From positions 29,062,734-29,126,733 of the forward strand of contig OU862934.1 of NCBI GenBank assembly GCA_917880885.1: DNA of 64,000 nt, written 5' to 3'. Every line of letters begins with the position of its first letter. Positions within the stretch are counted from its first letter, which is position 1. Below the pieces are notes generated by a model. That model did not search any database, was not told the origin of the DNA, and was given only the letters and a program-made list of their open reading frames with translations. The position numbers and the translations under genes were made by a program. The DNA comes from Limnephilus marmoratus (taxonomy: Eukaryota; Arthropoda; Insecta; Trichoptera; Limnephilidae). Of this stretch, positions 43,701 to 52,529 are shown one piece after another.

Positions 43701-44172
43701 GCAGGGCCAGAGTGGTGATGGGGCCTTCATTGGTAGAAGGAGTCCCTCCTCCATGAGTTATCCACCCCAGGGCAGTCCGTGACAATATTCGCGTAGAGTC
43801 GCGGGCTTCGTGCACCTCCCTCGATACAATGAGGTGTGCGTTGTCCTGCCCAATGAGAATGGTGGGGGTGATATACCCGCCAGGGATCCTCTGCTCAGGA
43901 AGGCTGAGGCCTTTCACCGTGCTCGCCTTGATGTGGTAGTCGGTGCTTATACCGGCGCCGCGCAGTGTGACCTGCACGCGGCGCGACAGGTGATCTGATG
44001 AGCACATGCCCTTGGCCCCGTGGAGTCGTAGTCCTTGTATGGGTCCATAAGCGCCAATCTGTTCTGCTGCTGAGGTGTCGATCAGTGTTATCGTTGATCC
44101 CTCGTCCAGCAGCGCGTAGGCGGTGATCTGCTCAGCGGGGCCTGTCAGCACCACTGGCACCACCTTGAGCAC
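40699..44172 (-). pseudogene. BEL/Pao pol: protease, RT, RNase H, integrase
   Basis: 1,157 codons without a stop. The aspartic protease motif is ALLDEGSTITLID near residue 26, with DEGS in the D-x-G-S position. Reverse transcriptase: VVFDAASRCRGTSLNDQLL near 300, AADIKEMFLQVK, and the catalytic YMDD followed by YLDAVDS near 422. RNase H: LFCDASEQACCAVAYH. Integrase: an HHH..CPTCK zinc-binding site, then CGLDYFGPM, FSDNGTNF and GGAWERLV as the D, D and E residues. True pol sequence ends at 40789 where the LINE starts; the last 30 residues are read from LINE sequence. The frame is the same as gag, with one TGA at 44191-44193 between them. The GTG shown as the first codon is unlikely to be a start. 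Confidence 0.88.
40789..40802 (+). repeat. 14-bp target duplication of the R1-clade insertion, right
   Basis: GGTCCACTCAGCTT, the partner of 36494-36507. On the BEL strand it encodes the A-E-W-T stretch between the integrase core and the C-terminal domain. Confidence 0.9.
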
Positions 44173-44190
44173 GGCGCCGTCGGCCTGGCG

Positions 44191-44193
44191 TCA
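44191..44193 (-). other. In-frame UGA between gag and pol
   Basis: The codon after HHM is TGA, followed by CGC CAG in the same frame, which then runs into the protease. BEL elements usually have one continuous gag-pol frame. Either this is a point mutation (CGA to TGA at a CpG) or it is a readthrough signal controlling the gag to pol ratio. Confidence 0.85.
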
Positions 44194-46515
44194 CATGTGG
44201 TGGACGTTGGCTGTTGCGGGGCTTCTCACGTACGTGGGGTCGTGAAGCAGCTTGTGATGGGGAGAACGGCAGTCTCCGATGCCGCACCAGTCGCGAGTTT
44301 TGCATGCTTTTGTTGCATGTCTCTCCAAGCACACGCGGCAGAGTCGGGAGCTTTTCACCGTTTCCCAGCGCAGCTTCACGTCCTTTCCGACGAACTCACG
44401 GCAGTCTCGTAGTAGATGGCCTCTTTCGCCACACTGTAGGCACCCGTCGCGATTTGTACTTTCGCTAGGGTTCGCGTTACGATTGTTCGAGTCATATTGT
44501 GGTGACTTTCGCGCACTTTCATTTTTTACTTTTTGTGAACGGTCATATTGTGGTGACTTTCGCGACAAACTTTCGGTAGGTACTTTTCGACTGTCATATT
44601 GTGGTGACTTTCGCGACAAACTTTCACTTCTGCGCCCGAATTGTTCAGTCGTGGCGAACGACTGTTCACGACGCGGTCTAGACCTCGCGGGGTCGACCAT
44701 ACCCGATTTGGTGATGGCGTTCGCGATGGCCTTCAGGAAGGCGGCGTACTGGCAGATCGTAGCTGGTGCGTTGTAGTGCCGCACCTCCATCAGCCACGCC
44801 AGCCGCATCGTGCACGGCATCTTCCCCGCGATGTCGCTGAGGAGCGCCGGGTTGGTCAGGTACCCATCGTTGTTGAGGGAGCGAAGTGATGCCACCAGGT
44901 TCTGCACCGTGCCCGAAAAGTCTGCTATGTCCTCCAGTGAGGCCTCTGCTGTCATCTGTGGGAGCCGCTTGGCCTTGTCCAACATCAGGGCGGCCAGCGA
45001 AGTCGTCCCTCCGTAGCGCTGCTCCAGCACGTCAAGGATCTCAGGTACCTGAGTGGGGTCCATCAGGAGGGGTCCCACGGCGTCTCGGGCCTTCCCTTTG
45101 AGGGCCCGCTGCAGTCGGATGAGGTTTTCACTGCTAGTCATCCGGCAGGTCGCAGTTGATTGGTTGTACTGCGCCCTCCAGGTAGGCCACTCCAGCGGGT
45201 CCCCAGAGAAGGGAGGCAGGTCCTTGGCCATCGACTGCCTGGCGATGAGAGCAGCCATCCGGGGGTCATCCTCAATTGTGGGATGAGGGCTGTCCTGAGC
45301 CCTTGAAGCTCTGATGGCCTCTGTGAGCGCGTTGGTGAACTGGGCCATCGGGTTGTCCGTTTGCTGGACCCAAGCTCTGGTTTGGCGGGCCGTCTCCTCC
45401 GCACTTGGTTGCGGTGGGAATAGCGGCAGGCCGGAGCTCGGACTGGCAGCGGATGGAATCTGGTCATCAGGCTGCGCCGGCTCATGATGCGCCCACTGGG
45501 CGTATGCAGATGGTCCCTCAATGTGGTAGTAAGGGGGCGGCGGCGGAGGGCCTTCAGGCCCTGGCTGCGCCGGTGAGGCGTACCTCTGGTCCACCAGAGG
45601 CACAGGTTGGACAGGCATCTCGCGTACGGCGCTGCTCGGCCTCTGGTCCACCAGAGGTGCAGGCGGCACGGGGCCGGAAGGTCCAGGCTGCACCCATCCT
45701 TGACCCTCATGATGATGATGAGGGGGCGGCGGCGGAGGGCCTCCAGGCCCTGGCTGCGCCGGTGAGGAGTACCTCTGGTCCACCAGAGGCACAGGTCCGA
45801 CAGGCATCTCGCGTACGGCGCTGCTCGGCCTCTGGTCCACCAGAGGTGCAGGCGGCATGGGGCCTGAAGGCCTAGGCTGCATCCATCCTTGACCCTCATT
45901 GTGATGAAGGGGCGGCGGCGGAGGGCCTCCAGGCCCTGGCTGCGCCGGTGAGGCGTACCTCTGGTCCACCAGAGGCACAGGTCCGACAGGCCTCTCGCGT
46001 ACGGCGCTGCTCGGCCTCTGGTCCACCAGAGGTGCAGGCGGCACGGGGCCGGAAGGTCCAGGCGGCATCCATGATGGACATCCTTGGCTGCTTGGCTGCG
46101 GGGCTCGGCTATCTCGTGCCGGCTCAGGAGCGTTGTGTTGTGCCAGCCCTGAAGTACTGCGTTGTGGCAGCCCTGAAGTACTGGGTTGTGTCAGCCCTGG
46201 TGCAGCATGCTGAGGCGCGTTCAAGGCTGCCATCAGCTGTTGTATCTGCTTCCCTTGGTGGCGCAGCTGTCGTCGCAGCCGGCGCACCGTATCCTCCGTG
46301 GCTGTGGAGGGTGGAGGTCCCTCATCGCTGTCCTCTGCGGAGCTCGTCACCGGGGTTGTGCTGGATGAGGGCCGGGGCGTGGCGTCAGGGGAGACGTCAG
46401 GCACGCCCAGGGGCTCGTCTCCGGCGTCCGGAGCAGCAGCCGGGGGCTCAGCAGGGGGTGATGAAGGTCCATCGTCTTGCGTCGTCTTCTTCGATCGTAG
46501 GGCGGGCGGAGACAT
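44191..46515 (-). CDS. BEL/Pao gag with tandem PLVDQR repeats
   Basis: 774 residues; ATG at 46513-46515, 20 nt after the primer-binding site. The N-terminal third is proline and serine rich and contains three 60-residue tandem repeats (about residues 148-330) with six PLVDQR motifs and runs of prolines and histidines. Around 425-500, LPPFSGDPLEWPTWRAQYNQ is the DUF1759-type capsid region of BEL elements. Near 640-690 RKSPQYD occurs three times. CLQCGERGHLLRDC is a CCHC zinc knuckle, followed by a second cysteine-histidine cluster. Gag should form the particle that packages element RNA. It ends at TGA, in frame with pol. Confidence 0.87.
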   Translation of the reverse strand: MSPPALRSKKTTQDDGPSSPPAEPPAAAPDAGDEPLGVPDVSPDATPRPSSSTTPVTSSAEDSDEGPPPSTATEDTVRRLRRQLRHQGKQIQQLMAALNAPQHAAPGLTQPSTSGLPQRSTSGLAQHNAPEPARDSRAPQPSSQGCPSWMPPGPSGPVPPAPLVDQRPSSAVRERPVGPVPLVDQRYASPAQPGPGGPPPPPLHHNEGQGWMQPRPSGPMPPAPLVDQRPSSAVREMPVGPVPLVDQRYSSPAQPGPGGPPPPPPHHHHEGQGWVQPGPSGPVPPAPLVDQRPSSAVREMPVQPVPLVDQRYASPAQPGPEGPPPPPPYYHIEGPSAYAQWAHHEPAQPDDQIPSAASPSSGLPLFPPQPSAEETARQTRAWVQQTDNPMAQFTNALTEAIRASRAQDSPHPTIEDDPRMAALIARQSMAKDLPPFSGDPLEWPTWRAQYNQSTATCRMTSSENLIRLQRALKGKARDAVGPLLMDPTQVPEILDVLEQRYGGTTSLAALMLDKAKRLPQMTAEASLEDIADFSGTVQNLVASLRSLNNDGYLTNPALLSDIAGKMPCTMRLAWLMEVRHYNAPATICQYAAFLKAIANAITKSGMVDPARSRPRREQSFATTEQFGRRSESLSRKSPQYDSRKVPTESLSRKSPQYDRSQKVKNESARKSPQYDSNNRNANPSESTNRDGCLQCGERGHLLRDCREFVGKDVKLRWETVKSSRLCRVCLERHATKACKTRDWCGIGDCRSPHHKLLHDPTYVRSPATANVHHM

Positions 46516-46534
46516 CCTGGAGTCGTGCAGCGGA

Positions 46535-46551
46535 TCCGGCTCGAAGGACCA
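46535..46551 (-). promoter_or_regulatory. Primer-binding site for tRNA-Tyr
   Basis: TGGTCCTTCGAGCCGGA, starting three bases after the 5' LTR, is the complement of a tRNA 3' end TCCGGCTCGAAGGACCA, the sequence of animal tRNA-Tyr (whose 5' end is CCTTCGA). It primes minus-strand DNA synthesis. Confidence 0.88.
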
Positions 46552-46553
46552 CT

Positions 46554-48148
46554 TGTACCAGACGTATCAAGCCTGTACAAGACTGTAAAAAAAGGGTACC
46601 GGTTTCAGTACACGACCAGGATGAAATGATTGAAATAATAATACTGACCTCCCGTGCACCCAGTGCCTGATGCGTGAAGGACACTGGATGTGCTTAATCC
46701 TCTGCCTGATCCTGGCGCCTGGCGGTTGCCAAAGTAGGGCCGGCTCTTCTGGAGGAGTGTTGGCACCAGGACTGAAGACAGGCAGAGGTCGGCGGGGGAG
46801 GCAGCTGAGTGATAATAAATTTCCCAGTAGGAATAATAACACGAGTTGACTGTAGAGAAGAACTAACTTTATTTAGAAAATACGCGCCCTTTTATACCCT
46901 AATCTGGGCAAAAAGGTGATCACATGGTACATTTATGGGGTGGGGGGTTGGACCTCGCCCGTAAGTATAAATACGCCGACTTTCTTGTCGCACTTCATTT
47001 TGCTTGTGTCGCTCAAGAAAGTGGTCGATTAAAATCATTATTTAATAATAATTCTATAGGTTATAACATAGTTTTTATAAAGTATTTCTTAATTCTAACA
47101 TGTATGTACGGGTATTCTTTACCCGTAGATTTTTAGTTTAATGAATTTAGGAACAATTTTGGAAATGTTTACCATTTGTTGGTAGGTATTTGAGTTTAAT
47201 TTAAGTTTGCAAAGTGATGTGAAGAAGTTAGTATTTTCCCCAGGTTCCTCGTAAGACTGGCTACCGAAACCGGTTTGTCTCGTCGTCTTACGAGGTTCCT
47301 GGATTTTTAAAATGGAAAAATACTGTTTTTTGATCGGAAATTTTCTAAGTACAAAATTTGTGCGCAAAAGCATATAGCGTTGGCAGTTTAAGAGTCACAA
47401 GGTTGATTTATGGCTCTATGGATGCCCCGTAGGACTCTGCACTGAAACGTCTTAGTTTCAGCGTCCTACGGGGTGTTTAAACGAAGTTATATTAAAATAT
47501 GGTGTATTTTTGACCAATATGACGGCCCTTAATAGGGACGCCCAAACTGGTTTTTTGGCTTTGTAGCCGGAGAAATAGCCCTGAAGGCGAAAAAATAATA
47601 AGTTTAGGATGTCTCCTGGTGGCAACTTGGTAACCAAGTTTTTACTTGTGTCACCAGGGCATCTGTGTATTAAGAAAAAGACATTTAAAATTGAAAAAAT
47701 GTGTTTTGAAAAAGATCGTTGCTGGCGGCACGGTATTATTGAACTTAGTGGCCAGGACGAAAAAAGGCCCTAAAAAGGGCCATAATTAAAAATAGAGAGC
47801 AGCCCGCTTGGCGGAGCTGCCGCCTCCTGCAGTGCCATAACAGCAGAGCGGCAAGGGAGGGAAGGCAAATGGCCCTTCTTAGGGCTTCAGCCTAAGGCTG
47901 GAAATTAAGGCCCTCAAAGGGGTCTTAATTAAAAATAAAAGGAGGCTAGTCAGCCTGGTTGCCTTTGGAGGCGTAAATAAGCATAAATAAGGTATTAATT
48001 GTTAAATTATTAAAATTATAGGATTCTAGAATGTCTCCCGGTGCAAACTTGGCACACAAGCTTTATTTGGTTGCACCGGGGCATTGTACATAAGTAAAAC
48101 ATATAAAATTAAAATTAATAAATGAGGGAGAGCAACACGTCGGTTACA
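46554..48148 (-). repeat. 5' LTR
   Basis: Direct repeat of 34386-35980, with the same length and ends. On the element strand it begins with a long U3 of about 1.25 kb holding the hairpins (48079 down to 47240), then the TATA box, the polyadenylation signal, and a 340-bp R and U5. BEL LTRs that I know of are usually shorter. Confidence 0.92.
46887..46896 (-). promoter_or_regulatory. LTR TATA box
   Basis: TATAAAAGGG on the element strand, in the context GGGTATAAAAGGGCGCG. Transcription would start about 25-30 nt downstream, near the AATAAA signal, so the R region is just after it. Confidence 0.65.
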
Positions 48149-48331
48149 CACTGTGTTTCTTTAAATGCTGTTTAAGATAATGCTCGCAAGATTATTGCCC
48201 TATTTTAAACGAGTCGTGTTTTATTAAACATTTTCGCATCGATTTTATCGCTGTAAATATTAGCGCTCTCCTCTAACATTCGTAATTTCGTATCTCTCCA
48301 TCTTCTTCTTTTCGGGCCCGGTTGCAGAGCC
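48149..48331 (+). mobile_element. TTAA-flanked MITE, right half, with BEL target duplication
   Basis: CACTG (48149-48153) is the second BEL duplication copy. The MITE then continues to GGGCCCGGTTGCAGAGCC and is followed by TTAA at 48332-48335. Read inward, the two termini are GGGCCCGCAACCCGG and GGCTCTGCAACCGGG, an imperfect inverted repeat. Confidence 0.75.
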
Positions 48332-48335
48332 TTAA

Positions 48336-48738
48336 CAGACGGATTGCAATCTTTAGAGCACAGGCGTCGGGTGGGAATGCTATCCTTGTTCTACCGATAT
48401 TATAATGGAAGATGGTCCGAGGAACTAGCGTCATTGATCCCCTCGGCACCGGTGCGCATTCGGGAAACACGCCAAACGCATGCCCAACATATGTACACGG
48501 TTGACAATTGTCACATGAAAACGGGTCGCTTCTTCGACTCGTTCTTGTGTTCAACAGCTCGGCTGTGGAACGATTTGCCGGCCTCCGTGTTTCCTTCTTC
48601 CTACATCATGGGTCTCTTCAAGACCAATGTTCATTCCTACATCTCCTCACAAAGACCCTACACACAGCATCTCAGATGACATAGGCCTTGAGGGAAATTA
48701 TGTTCCACAGGGCCTCCTGTGTGGAATTAATGTAAAAA
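48336..48738 (+). pseudogene. LINE-A, right half of the nested copy
   Basis: An open frame (48344-48679) encodes LSLFYRYYNGRWSEELASLI, then RLWNDLPASVF and ends FKTNVHSYISS. The terminal stem-loop is at 48657-48725 with slightly degenerate arms. This is the best preserved LINE-A C-terminus in the window. Confidence 0.78.
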
Positions 48739-49339
48739 AATACACTATACAATTTTTATTAAATTATAAATATTTTGTATCGCAATTAAATTAGGAAAAA
48801 TTGACAGGGAATCTGAGCGCGTTCCTGCCATTGACTTTTTCGACCATTTACTTCCCATATTTTTAAAACAATTTTTAATTAGATCCACGTAAACAACTTT
48901 GCTCATAACCGGTACAGCAAATACAAGTCTCATCGGACATTAGAACAGGGGCTTGTTTATCCAGTAATTTAGCCCTATTTGTAGCGGGACCCGAGTCCCC
49001 CGTGAGGAGAAGGGGAGGGAGAGGGTTGGGCTAACATCTTCTTAATTAATACGTCACGGAGGAATCTATTTATCTCAGGTCGGCCGCCCTTTGAGAGAAC
49101 TTATTTCAACTATTCTGTCTTCTTGTCTCTTCTTGTCCTCAGAGATAAAAGTATCTCATTCTTCAAGATAGAACTATACCCTTGAACTCTTGTAGAAACA
49201 TTACCCTGGATTTTTACAGTTTTCTTATCTTATACATTTTATATCAGATGCTAAATCACTATTTTGGATTAATAGGTTTTACATTATAAATACAAAAAAA
49301 CTGTATGCTGTTGAATGTAGCTATAACTTTGTGGTTATC
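48739..49339. other. No recognisable gene
   Basis: Includes a short GC-richer patch at 48990-49100. No coding or repeat similarity recognised. Confidence 0.4.
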
Positions 49340-49490
49340 CATTATAGATAAATGAACAATGTTTCTTTGTTTGAACCACTTGTATATTTGTTTAAACGGA
49401 ATTGTTTCTTCGGAAAAACGGTCGTTCCAAAACCGGTCGGCTTTAGACAAATATAAGCAAGTGGTTCAACTAAAGTAACATTGTTTCATT
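49340..49490 (+). mobile_element. Penelope-like terminal fragment in inverted arrangement
   Basis: The decayed hammerhead-like segment (CGGAAAAACGGTCGTTCC, AAAACCGGTCGGC) at about 49410-49442 is flanked by inverted copies: 49354-49396 (GAACAATGTTTCTTTGTTTG and on) and 49442-49486, whose reverse complement matches it at roughly 85 percent by eye. Penelope-like elements often have partial inverted terminal repeats. Confidence 0.6.
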
Positions 49491-49575
49491 TAAAAAAAAA
49501 AAAAACTTTAATATATTCAATATCCCCGATAAAATATCCCCGACAAAATATCTTACGGACAAAAACCCCCCAATA

Positions 49576-49866
49576 CAATATCTACTAAAACCTAACCTAA
49601 CCTAACACAAAAATAGGACAAAAATAATACAGACATCCTATAAAGACAATAAATTATTTATAATGAAAATCAAATATCTTTTTTTAATTATGTAGTGGTT
49701 TAAACAAAGTGATTTAATTTTCATCATATTATAATGATACCACAAAGTATGTTCGTTAAGTTTGAAGAAACAATAAATTATTGTTAAAAAATAGTAAAAT
49801 GGGACAAAAATAATACAGACATCCCATTAAGTAATGTTAGGTTAGGTTAGGTTTTAGTAGATATTG
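49576..49866. repeat. Foldback element with 31-bp perfect inverted repeats
   Basis: 49576-49606 (CAATATCTACTAAAACCTAA and on, with three CCTAA units) is the exact reverse complement of 49836-49866. In between, GGACAAAAATAATACAGACA occurs twice in direct orientation (49616 and 49802). No coding capacity. It could be a small MITE. Confidence 0.8.
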
Positions 49867-50224
49867 ATGAAAATGCGCATTATTCTCTTCAACATCCATA
49901 TTTACTACGCCATCTCTTAAAAAAATACGCCCACAGTAACCCCAATATTTTTTTTGTATTTATAATGTAAACCTGTGTGGAGTTAATGTGACAAACACTT
50001 GGAAATATTTCGACATGACCTGAGAAATTTCAAGTTTACAACAAATAAACTTTTTCTGTTGTAATACCAGTTAAGTCAATTTTAATTTATTATTGAAGAA
50101 GAAGACAACAATATGAAAGAGAACAAGACACAGAAAAACAAAAAAAAGACAATGGTCGCAACATTTATCCCAGACGCTATCCAGGATACAAACCAATTCT
50201 AAGAATGATTGTTTCCAATAAAAA

Positions 50225-50425
50225 GGGTAGTTGCCCATAATATGGAAAAATAATTAGTTGAAGATAATATTGTTTATCATAAAAATTTTAAATACGAGAT
50301 TGATAATTATGACGGTTTGACAAAAGGTAGCAATAGCGAAATTGGTTAACGCGCACGTCCCGGTTAGATGAGAGGTCTGGGTTCAAGTCCCAGTTGCGAC
50401 CATCGTATATTTTCAAAATACCTAC
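50225..50425 (+). mobile_element. SINE-U, tRNA-derived
   Basis: 50333-50400 folds as a degenerate tRNA: 5' GGTAGCA pairs six of seven with 3' TGCGACC, GAAATTGGTTAACGCGC is the D-arm/A-box side and GGGTTCAAGTCCC the T-arm/B-box. The anticodon arm is mispaired, and residue 33 is C instead of U, so it is SINE-derived, not a working tRNA. The preceding AT-rich part also occurs near the 61.4-kb copy. A SINE-U tail piece lies at 50085-50165 (minus). Confidence 0.65.
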
Positions 50426-50454
50426 CACAATCCTTAGTAATAATACATTGTTCC

Positions 50455-50575
50455 CAACCACTATTTAGTAATTGTCAAATTAGTATACGTTTGCCAGGAG
50501 GAAGGAACGGTCGTTCCGAAACCGGTCGGCTTTAAACAAATATAAAAGTGATTCAAATAAAGTAACATTGTTTCA
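50455..50575 (+). mobile_element. Penelope-like terminal fragment with hammerhead-like motif
   Basis: 50491-50530 reads TTGCCAGGAGGAAGGAACGG, then TCGTTCC, GAAA, CCGG, TC, GGC. Stems II and III are intact, but the core box is changed to CAGGAGGA. The downstream TTTAAACAAATATAAAAGTG, then ATTGTTTCATT, shows the uninterrupted form of the 8.45-kb MITE target. Confidence 0.65.
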
Positions 50576-50654
50576 TTGAAGAAGATAACAATAATAATCC
50601 AAACGAAAATATGAAAGAAAACAAGACACAGAAAACAGAAAAAAGACAATGGTC

Positions 50655-50845
50655 GCAACTGGTCAGTGGTTGAGTGGGCATAGCGCTTGGGTCCCACCCG
50701 GGCGTCGCGTGTTCGATTCCTCGGCTGGCTAAGTCCTCCATCACAACACAAGCAACATTTTCGGCTTTCTGTGGTGGTAGTAAGGGATTTTCAAACATTG
50801 TTGGGTTATTCATAACCCGGGAATGTTTGTCTTTCTTTTAAATTA
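50655..50845 (+). mobile_element. SINE-T, best-preserved copy
   Basis: GGTCAGTGGTTGAGTGGGCA (A-box) and GTGTTCGATTCCTCGGCTGG (B-box) are followed by the body AAGCAACATTTTCGGC and the terminal GGGAATGTTTGTCTTTCTTT plus an A-run. The leading 50578-50655 is a minus-strand SINE-U tail, so the two SINEs are directly joined. Confidence 0.75.
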
Positions 50846-50865
50846 AAAAAAAAAAAAAAAAAAAC

Positions 50866-51130
50866 TGGGACTCGAACCTAGACCTCTCGTCTAACCAGGA
50901 CGTGCGCGTTAACCAATTTTGAAATTTTCTAAAATTTGAAATATGAGATTGACTATTATGATGGCTTGACAGAAGGTAGCAAAAGCGAAATTAGACCCAG
51001 TTAGACGAGAGAGGTTCGAGTCCTAGTTGCGACCATTGTCTTTTTTCTGTTTTTCTGTGTCTTATTCACTTTCATATTTTCGTTTAGATTATTATTGTTA
51101 TCTTCTTCTTCGATGATATATTACATTGAT
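50866..51130. mobile_element. Two SINE-U copies head to head
   Basis: 50866-50935 is a minus-strand SINE-U head (GGGACTCGAACCTAGACCTC, then ACGTGCGCGTTAACCAAT). 50970-51130 is a plus-strand copy with a shortened head (GCGAAATTAGACCCAG), B-box GGTTCGAGTCC and the tail TTGTCTTTTTTCTG through TTATCTTCTTCTT. Confidence 0.65.
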
Positions 51131-51589
51131 GGAAATAACCTTCATAAGTTATAAAAGAGAGTTTTTCTTATAAAAAATCAATTTATTAGATTTTTACTCA
51201 CAAAATTTAAACCATGTTGATTATTAAGGCTGTAAATGCGTAGGATTTCAAAAACCTTCCCACATCAAAACATATCTAGTAATATTATACCCCGAATAAA
51301 TAATAAAGTAAATAAAAATTTTGAAAACATGTTATGTTGGCAGCGCCCGGGGTTAGAATGTCTTCTTTGGTGGATTGTGCCTTTGTGAGAAGGAACATGT
51401 GAAATAAATTCATCCAGCAAAGTAACTCCGCCCTTTCCTAATGAAATGTAGCCCCGGTTTACTTTTTGCACAAATTCGAGGAATTTAATCAGAATTTACG
51501 CCCAAGCAAGTATTAATGGATATTTGTAGGTAAACAGGCGATGATATAGAATTTCTAGGTGCTGTGATAAAAAACATGCATTTCCTATT
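51131..51589. other. No recognisable gene
   Basis: AT-rich unassigned sequence with no coding frame that I can support. Confidence 0.4.
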
Positions 51590-51697
51590 AAATGAACAAA
51601 ACACACTTTGTAATACAAAACTTGTAATTTGATGTATATTTAACAGCCGACCAAGTTTCGATTAGCACAAGCTTCGTCAGGGATTATTATATTTTAT
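51590..51697 (-). mobile_element. Second Penelope-like family terminal fragment
   Basis: The minus strand carries CTGACGA (51674-51680), AGCTTGTGCTAATC, GAAA (51656-51659), CTTGG, TC and GGCTG, again the hammerhead order but with different stem sequences. Stem II pairs only partly. The terminal AATTTGATGTATATTTAA-like surroundings are shared with no other copy here. Confidence 0.5.
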
Positions 51698-51855
51698 ACT
51701 AGCTGACCCGGCCACGCGTTGCTGTGGCTACTAAAACACAACGTCATCTACTGGATGGTTTATCCAACCTTATAACCACCGCCATCTTTGAGCTTATCGC
51801 GAAGAGACAGACAGATGCCGCGAAGGACTTTTATTTATAATACGTAGAGATGGTG
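51698..51855 (+). repeat. REP-D short copy
   Basis: Head ACTAGCTGACCCGGCCACGC then GTTGCTGTGGCTACTAAAAC, and tail ATCGCGAAGAGACAGACAGA then ACTTTTATTTATAATACG. The centre is deleted compared with the 12.5-kb copy. Confidence 0.6.
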
Positions 51856-52059
51856 TGAAAGATTATAATAATGTGCGTGAAATGCTTGAGGTAACTAACG
51901 TACTTAAATTAATTAATACTATATCCGTCTAAATAACTTTTCAATTACCGCAATGAACGTGACCATTTTTTTAGAAGATAGAATGAGTATAGTAAGCTAT
52001 CTGTAAAAGATAGATATATGGCTTCGCGGACTTTTTTGTAGATCTAAAAAAGAGGAATA

Positions 52060-52490
52060 TCTCACCATATATTCAAAATCAAAATCAAAATCATTTATTG
52101 TACAAAATTTTCATTTAGTACAAAAGGTATAACTTATAGGTACCTTTATCCTATTTCTTTCAGTTAACCTAACGTGTTATACAGATATGAACACAAATGA
52201 AATATAAATATAAAAGTGGTGTAATACAAAGTGAATTTGTTTTAATTTATTATATAAACATAAATATAAAAACAGTTGTACCTATGTGAGGTACAACTTA
52301 ATGTGTAATGAGACCTGTTCAGAAGGAATGTTTTTAGTGATGACTTAAATCTGAGTGTATCTTGTATTTGTTTAATATCATGTGGAAGGTTGTTGTATAC
52401 TTTAATGGCCATGTAAAAGGGTCATTTTTGGAAAATTGTTTTGTTTGCTTTTGGTATTAATAAAATTTCTGTAAACCTTGTAGCGTGTTT
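52060..52490 (-). pseudogene. CR1/jockey-type LINE 3' end with (TTTTGA)n tail
   Basis: The minus translation reads PFYMAIKVYNNLPHDIKQIQ, then RFKSSLKTFLLNRSHYT, the terminal block of CR1-group reverse transcriptases (VYN-LP and S-LK-FLL). The 3' end is AATAAATGATTTTGATTTTG at 52080-52105. This is a different family from the 29-32 kb LINE because the tail repeat differs. Confidence 0.7.
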
Positions 52491-52529
52491 ATGTGTAGAG
52501 TTTGTTTTGCTATATCCCCAAAGGATTAG

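Larger units (their letters stand above)
34386..48148 (-). mobile_element. BEL/Pao LTR retrotransposon, interrupted by an R1-clade LINE
   Basis: Two 1,595-bp direct repeats bound gag, then pol, on the minus strand, with a tRNA-Tyr primer-binding site, a purine tract and a 5-bp duplication CACTG. Without the 4.3-kb LINE and its 14-bp duplication, the element is about 9.5 kb. The gene order protease, reverse transcriptase, RNase H, integrase and the DUF1759/DUF1758-type sequences identify the BEL/Pao group. The two LTRs differ at one base that I noticed (35696 region, A versus G at 47864), so the insertion is recent. It cannot move as it stands because the LINE splits pol. Confidence 0.92.

Noticed and set aside
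45138..46670. Long frames on both strands across gag
   Set aside because: Shadows of the GC-rich tandem repeat in gag; only the frame ending at 44191 has capsid and zinc-knuckle motifs.
49590..49606. Interstitial telomere array
   Set aside because: Only three CCTAA units per arm, inside a defined inverted repeat; too short for a telomeric array.
50333..50400. Functional tRNA gene
   Set aside because: Acceptor and T arms pair, but the anticodon arm is mispaired, position 33 is not U, and sister copies are scattered as SINEs.
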